Positions 59,808 through 64,000 of a DNA stretch of 64,000 bases are shown here, one piece after another (the stretch's first letter is position 1; each line of letters starts with the position of its first letter). A model generated the notes under the pieces. That model ran no database searches. It was not told where the DNA came from and saw only the letters and a list, made by a program, of their open reading frames with translations. The stretch is from Halobacillus sp. A5. Lineage in GTDB: Bacteria > Bacillota > Bacilli > Bacillales > Halobacillaceae. The stretch covers positions 248,001 to 312,000 of the forward strand of contig NZ_JAIZEO010000005.1 in assembly GCF_024189315.1 (NCBI RefSeq), read 5' to 3'. The position numbers were made by a program, and so were the translations under genes.

Positions 59808-60545
59808 TTACTGATTGATTAAATTCAAGAATTCCTTTGTTCTTTGTTCTTTAGGCTTGGAGAATACTTCATCCGGCTTCCCTCTTTCAATAATCCGGCC
59901 CTGATCCATAAATATCACTTCATCCGCCACACTTCTAGCGAATTTCATTTCATGAGTAACAACGACCATCGTCCTGCCCTCTTCGGCTAACTGTTTCATA
60001 ACAAGCAGCACTTCACCAACCAATTCTGGATCTAATGCTGAAGTTGGCTCATCAAACAGCATCACTTTAGGATCTATAGCCATGGCACGTGCAATTCCCA
60101 CTCGCTGCTGCTGACCTCCTGAGAGCTGATGGGGATAAACATTCACTTTCTCTGAAAGCCCTACCTTTTTAAGAAGTTCTTCAGCTTTTTTTCGGGCTGC
60201 TTTTTTGTTTACACCTTGTACAGTAACAGGGCCTTCCATCACGTTTTCTATTGCTGTAAAGTGAGGAAATAGATTATAAGTTTGAAATACCATCCCTGTC
60301 TGTTTTCTAAAAGAAAGAACTTCTTTCTTAGTTATCCTTTTAGTAAAGTCAACGGTCTGCTGATCGATGGATATTGAGCCCTCTTCCGGTTGTTCGAGGA
60401 TATTTAAGCACCGCAAAAGTGTAGTTTTTCCAGAACCGGACGGACCGATAATAACGACAACCTTCCCCTTTTCAACCTCCAAATTAATATCCTTTAAAAC
60501 AACTAAGTCACCGAATTGTTTGGTGATTTTCTTCATTGAAATCAT
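59808..60545 (-). CDS. tcyC: amino-acid ABC transporter ATPase (cystine importer)
   Basis: This 245-residue ATPase has a Walker [11 protein letters not shown] (about 33-42), the signature [16 protein letters not shown] and Walker [13 protein letters not shown]. It is the amino-acid importer type (HisP/GlnQ-like). Named tcyC by its place in a binding protein-permease-ATPase operon with a TcyA-like binding protein. AAGGAG precedes the ATG. It powers uptake with TcyB. Confidence 0.85.
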   Translation of the reverse strand: MISMKKITKQFGDLVVLKDINLEVEKGKVVVIIGPSGSGKTTLLRCLNILEQPEEGSISIDQQTVDFTKRITKKEVLSFRKQTGMVFQTYNLFPHFTAIENVMEGPVTVQGVNKKAARKKAEELLKKVGLSEKVNVYPHQLSGGQQQRVGIARAMAIDPKVMLFDEPTSALDPELVGEVLLVMKQLAEEGRTMVVVTHEMKFARSVADEVIFMDQGRIIERGKPDEVFSKPKEQRTKEFLNLINQ

Positions 60546-60557
60546 AATGACTACTCC

Positions 60558-61262
60558 TTACGTTTTCACATAACGGTTCAATCGAATCTCAATCCGTTCT
60601 TGAATAATAGACAGTACAAAGCATATGACCCAGTAGATTGCTGCAGCTTCCACGTAGACGAGCAATGGTGTGTAGGTGGTCGCCACAATTTCCTGCGCCT
60701 TTCGAAACATTTCACTTACTAATATAGTTGAAGCTAATGATGTTTCTTTAACCAGCCCAATAAATGAATTAGAAAGCGGTGGTATAGATACTCGGGCTGC
60801 TTGTGGAAGAATGACTCTTTTTAAGGATTGAAGATAAGACATCCCTATTGAAGAAGAAGCTTCCCACTGCCCTTTGTCAATCGACAAGATAGACGCCCGG
60901 ATAATCTCTGAGGCATAGGCACCCGTATTTAAAGAAAAAGCAATGACTGCTCCTGTAAACGGCTCAAATTTCAAAGCATCTATTCCCAGATTTCCCAATC
61001 CAAAAAAGACAATAAACAATTGAACAAGTAAAGGAGTCCCGCGAATAATAGAGACATATACTCTGGCAGCAGCTGAGAGAACCTTTATCCCTGATATACG
61101 GAAGACTGCTGTTACCACAGCTATTAGAATACCAATAATAAATGAGATAAGCGTTAACGGTATTGTATAGGACAAGACCCCTTTCAATAAAGGAAGAAAG
61201 GAGTCTTGTAATATTTCTATATTTTCGGCACTCAAAAAACTACTGTACAGATACATCTTCAT
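60558..61262 (-). CDS. tcyB: amino-acid ABC transporter permease (cystine importer)
   Basis: This 234-residue permease has five predicted helices and the family EAA loop GQWEASSSIGMSYLQSLKRV. NTGAYASEIIRASIL lies before it. Its start overlaps the binding-protein gene by 23 bp. The ATG at 61262 is taken; a second ATG at 61256 and one at 61298 are alternatives. It forms the channel for TcyA and TcyC. Confidence 0.82.
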   Translation of the reverse strand: MKMYLYSSFLSAENIEILQDSFLPLLKGVLSYTIPLTLISFIIGILIAVVTAVFRISGIKVLSAAARVYVSIIRGTPLLVQLFIVFFGLGNLGIDALKFEPFTGAVIAFSLNTGAYASEIIRASILSIDKGQWEASSSIGMSYLQSLKRVILPQAARVSIPPLSNSFIGLVKETSLASTILVSEMFRKAQEIVATTYTPLLVYVEAAAIYWVICFVLSIIQERIEIRLNRYVKT

Positions 61263-62052
61263 CGAACCAATCTCTCGAAATTTCTTCCAGAGTTCCATCT
61301 TCTTTCATTTCATCCAATGCTCCGTTAACAGCTTCAACCAGTTCAGGATTATCTTGACGGAACATCATTGCGTTTTTAGAAGCATCGTCCTCTTGATCCT
61401 TTATTTCAATCGCAGCATTATCACCTGTCTGATTAAGATAATCCAGTACGGAAAGACGATCGTTAACAGTAGCTTCTACACGTTCATTCCTTAACAACTC
61501 AATGGCAGGGTTAAGTCCTTCTACACTTTCTATCTCTGCTCCATACTCTTCTGCAATGTCAGCGTAATTGCTTGTTAGGGACTGAGCAGACGATGCTCCA
61601 TCTAAATCTTCAAAGCTTTGAAGCTCTTCATTATCTTTTCTTGCTACAAGTACAGCTGCTGTGTACGTATATGGCTCAGAAAAGCTGTACTTCTCTTCTC
61701 GATCTGGCTTTATACCTACCTGGTTTGCAATCATATCAAAACGCTCACTATTTAAACCTGCAAACATCGAGTCCCATTTAGTTTCTTCAAATTTTATTTC
61801 AAGGTCTAAACGTTTACCGATTTCTTTAGCAACTTCTACATCATAACCAGTTAACTCGTCATTTTCATCGTGGAATGTATAAGGAGCATAGGTGCCTTCA
61901 GTTCCAACCGTGAGGACACCTTCTTCTTGAATCTGCTCATATAAATTTTGATCTTCTTCAGAGGCGTTCCCACCTTCTGATTCACTCGACCCGCATGCCG
62001 AGATAATAAGTATTAATAAAGACGCAAACAGCCATAAACCAGCCTTTTTCAT
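61240..62052 (-). CDS. tcyA: cystine-binding lipoprotein of ABC importer
   Basis: This 270-residue substrate-binding protein has a lipoprotein signal ending in LIISAC (C20). The polar-amino-acid-binding domain follows (VLTVGTEGTYAPYTF, LTGYDVEVAKEIGKRL, SAQSLTSNYADIAEEYGAEI). It closely resembles B. subtilis TcyA, which binds L-cystine. The start at 62052 follows AAAGGAGAATG. Cystine uptake fits with the msrA S-box and redox genes in the window. Specificity is inferred from family resemblance. Confidence 0.85.
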   Translation of the reverse strand: MKKAGLWLFASLLILIISACGSSESEGGNASEEDQNLYEQIQEEGVLTVGTEGTYAPYTFHDENDELTGYDVEVAKEIGKRLDLEIKFEETKWDSMFAGLNSERFDMIANQVGIKPDREEKYSFSEPYTYTAAVLVARKDNEELQSFEDLDGASSAQSLTSNYADIAEEYGAEIESVEGLNPAIELLRNERVEATVNDRLSVLDYLNQTGDNAAIEIKDQEDDASKNAMMFRQDNPELVEAVNGALDEMKEDGTLEEISRDWFDEDVSVQ

Positions 62053-62169
62053 TTCACATTCTCCTTTCATATTTAAACCCTACCTGTTCCATCGGGATAG
62101 TTGACTTAATGATCATACAGCCTCTTTACAACCTAGTCAATAGTTTTGCCTAAATATATTAAAACCACT

Positions 62170-62298
62170 CAAAAAAGCGCAAGCGCCCTGGTAGACACGA
62201 CACGCATAAGCAAAACGACTGGAGGAAGGTGGTCTACCCTTCCGCAGAACGGATTGCTTATGACGCGAGTGTCTGGGCGCTGGATCTAGATGTGGCTC
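62170..62298. repeat. Bacillaceae-type intergenic hairpin repeat
   Basis: The stretch begins near AAGCGCAAGCGCCC and ends near GGGCGCTGGATCTAGATG. The arms AGCGCCC and GGGCGCT pair, as do GCATAAGC and GCTTATG inside. The whole can fold into a long imperfect hairpin. Similar sequences recur between genes in many Bacillaceae. It has no reading frame of note. Confidence 0.6.
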
Positions 62299-62340
62299 TA
62301 TAAAATTATCCACAGTTGGGTATTTATAATTTCCTATACA

Positions 62341-62374
62341 AACCAAAAACTGACCTTTATTAAAAAGGTCAGTT
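62341..62374 (-). terminator. terminator of the glutamate dehydrogenase gene
   Basis: AACTGACCTTT and AAAGGTCAGTT form an 11-bp stem, with a T-run on the minus strand. Confidence 0.8.
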
Positions 62375-62479
62375 CAAGGGAGACTTAGACAGCCGCTAAA
62401 TACAGTAAGACCTGATCAAATTCGAATGAATTGTCCGGGTATTCCTGGATTAATATCGTATTGTTCAAAGTACATGATT

Positions 62480-63856
62480 CTAATATAATTTACCTTGTCT
62501 AAATAACACTGTTGAAAGCTTCATTACGGAATGAATGTAGCAGTTCTGCCGAAGTGGAAAAGGATCTCCAAAGAATTGCGGCAGAATCGTATCCATCGTC
62601 TTCTGCATTTTATCAAACAACAGTTTATAAATTTGTTCTTCTTTATAGAACTGAGTATCTCTTCCCTGAATCCATTCCAGGTAAGACACAATAACTCCGC
62701 CGGCATTGGCTAAGATATCAGGGATAATTAAAATACCATTGTCACTTAAATATTTATCAGCTTTTACTGTTATGGGTGCGTTGGCCCCTTCGACAATGAT
62801 CTGAGCTTGAATCTTATCCATATTTTCCTCATGAATCTGATTCTCTAAAGCAGCCATAATTAAAACATCCACATCAAGCTCAAGCAGCTCGTCGCGATCA
62901 TTGATAACAGCCTTGATTTCATTTTCTTTTAAAGCGGTATTAGAATCAGGAAGAGAGCCTCCATGCTCCTGTGCGTATCTTACAAGAGCAGGTATATCTA
63001 AACCATCAGAATTATAAAGCATAACATCCCGATCGCTGACAGCCACGATGTTGTTTTGAAGCTCATTACATTTGAATGCTTCTTTAGCAGCAACAGCCCC
63101 TAAGTTTCCGAACCCCTGGACAGCTATATTGAGCTTCCTGTCTTTTTTACTTAATGCTGTTTCAGCAAACAGGTTATCTTGTTCTCTGAGCCACTTTTCA
63201 TTATCGTTAAGGAAGTTATGCATTAAATACCTGAAAGAAAAGTAAACACCTTTACCTGTAGCTTCTTTACGTCCGAGCGAACCACCATTAATAATGCTTT
63301 TACCAGTGAAACTTCCGCGGTATGGAAGACCCGGGTGCGTATTCTTATATTCGGCCATCATCCAATCCATTTCCCGTTCTCCTGTCCCTGCATCCGGCGC
63401 AGGAATGTCCTTGTCTGGCCCAAGAATATCATTAAAGTATTGTACATACTTTTTACAAATTAAATTCAATTCTTTCACACTATACTCACGGGGATCAATA
63501 ATCACGCCCCCTTTACCGCCGCCAAAGGGAAGCTCATGAAGAGCATTTTTCAGTGTCATAAGCCTGGCTAAGTTGGCGACTTCTTCTTCATTTACTGATT
63601 CATGAAATCGGATCCCTCCTTTATAAGGGCCGAGTGTGTCATTATGCTGAACCCGAAAAGAAGGCACCCTTACAATGGTACCGTCCTCAAGTGCTACTCG
63701 TAAAAAAGACTTATGTATATGATTTGGTGTAGATAATATAGCAACCAATGATTTAAATGCCTGTCTCCTCGTCTGAGCTTTTAAATCAGGCAAAAAGCTC
63801 TCATCCTCAAGAAGCGCTGTCAGCGACTCCTCAATCACTGTATTATTTTCACTCAT
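62480..63856 (-). CDS. glutamate dehydrogenase
   Basis: This 458-residue enzyme interconverts glutamate and 2-oxoglutarate plus ammonia. It has the phosphate-binding YKGGIRFHESVN, the catalytic-lysine segment PFGGGKGGVIIDP, and the Rossmann motif AVQGFGNLGAVAAKEAF. GANAPITVKADKYL and NAGGVIVSYLEW are near the end. The segment PAPDAGTGEREMDWM differs from the more usual PAPDVGT form seen in RocG. NAD or NADP preference is not called. It is longer at the C-terminus than RocG. The gene is monocistronic. With glnA it closes the nitrogen loop in the window. Confidence 0.9.
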   Translation of the reverse strand: MSENNTVIEESLTALLEDESFLPDLKAQTRRQAFKSLVAILSTPNHIHKSFLRVALEDGTIVRVPSFRVQHNDTLGPYKGGIRFHESVNEEEVANLARLMTLKNALHELPFGGGKGGVIIDPREYSVKELNLICKKYVQYFNDILGPDKDIPAPDAGTGEREMDWMMAEYKNTHPGLPYRGSFTGKSIINGGSLGRKEATGKGVYFSFRYLMHNFLNDNEKWLREQDNLFAETALSKKDRKLNIAVQGFGNLGAVAAKEAFKCNELQNNIVAVSDRDVMLYNSDGLDIPALVRYAQEHGGSLPDSNTALKENEIKAVINDRDELLELDVDVLIMAALENQIHEENMDKIQAQIIVEGANAPITVKADKYLSDNGILIIPDILANAGGVIVSYLEWIQGRDTQFYKEEQIYKLLFDKMQKTMDTILPQFFGDPFPLRQNCYIHSVMKLSTVLFRQGKLY

Positions 63857-63922
63857 ACGATACCCTCCATCTGACTTACGTCTATTTAACTATAATATAC
63901 CTTACCCTTGAATCAGAGTTTG

Positions 63923-63996
63923 AAACTAGAAAAACTAAACTGAAAACAGCTGTTTATTATCAACAAATATTAAGAATCCTATACTTTTTCTAGTTT
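63923..63996. promoter_or_regulatory. spaced inverted repeat upstream of glutamate dehydrogenase
   Basis: AAACTAGAAAAA (63923-63934) and its complement (63985-63996) lie about 50 bp apart, 65-140 bp upstream of the start codon. It may be an operator or the edge of a repeat cut by the window end. Confidence 0.3.
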
Positions 63997-64000
63997 TATG

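Overview
The window is bacterial chromosome from a low-to-moderate GC Firmicute of the Bacillaceae. Ribosome binding sites are strong (AAGGAGG type), many starts are GTG or TTG, T-box and SAM-I leader RNAs are present, and many genes have Bacillus subtilis counterparts (mreBH, ywbE, ykuK, sppA-yteJ, ywrABCD, tcyABC). A proH-proJ-proA order like the salt-induced proline operon of Halobacillus, plus acidic proteins, point to a moderately halophilic relative such as Halobacillus. That genus call is inference. No rRNA, tRNA, CRISPR array or intact transposase gene was seen.

Layout. 1-1.8 kb: minus-strand housekeeping run (SRAP start, DUF1992, MOSC, YkgJ). 2-8.9 kb: mreBH, a tandem pair of small paralogous proteins of which the second seems to start at ATT, panE, an M15 peptidase, a YhdH-type reductase, ywbE. 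9.1-10.5 kb: a second-type glutamine synthetase under a GlnR/TnrA box. 10.5-14 kb: two divergent operons of unrecognised coiled-coil proteins with a JAMM metallopeptidase and sporulation-like promoters. 15.2-24.6 kb: a ten-gene lipid or hydroxy-acid catabolic operon with its own TetR regulator and operator, including separate kinase and dehydrogenase genes resembling the two halves of human ACAD11. 25-28 kb: catalase with a PerR-like box and an old-yellow-enzyme reductase. 29-33 kb: an internally deleted NERD gene, a helically phased repeat, and proHJA. 34.4-36.4 kb: T-box-controlled argS. 36-45 kb: transporters, YkuK, peroxiredoxin, EutH, SppA-YteJ. 44.6-45.5 kb: msrA behind a SAM-I riboswitch. 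46-49.7 kb: ywrABCD. 50-56 kb: small enzymes, a doubly broken bile-acid-type symporter, a dicarboxylate/amino-acid symporter, and decayed genes. 56.9-57.7 kb: a HepT/MntA toxin-antitoxin locus whose toxin has lost its catalytic residues. 59.3-59.8 kb: a 501-bp non-autonomous insertion with 8-bp target duplication inside an old terminator. 59.8-62 kb: tcyABC cystine importer; 62.5-63.9 kb: glutamate dehydrogenase.

How the genes fit together. Nitrogen and osmolyte metabolism recur: glutamine synthetase, glutamate dehydrogenase, proHJA, an amino-acid symporter and a gamma-glutamyltransferase. Sulfur and redox functions form a second theme: a SAM-sensing leader on msrA, tcyABC, catalase, peroxiredoxin and thioredoxin. 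The large acyl-CoA operon is the best candidate for a coherent, poorly described pathway. The divergent JAMM/coiled-coil locus is the best candidate for an undescribed structure, possibly spore-related.
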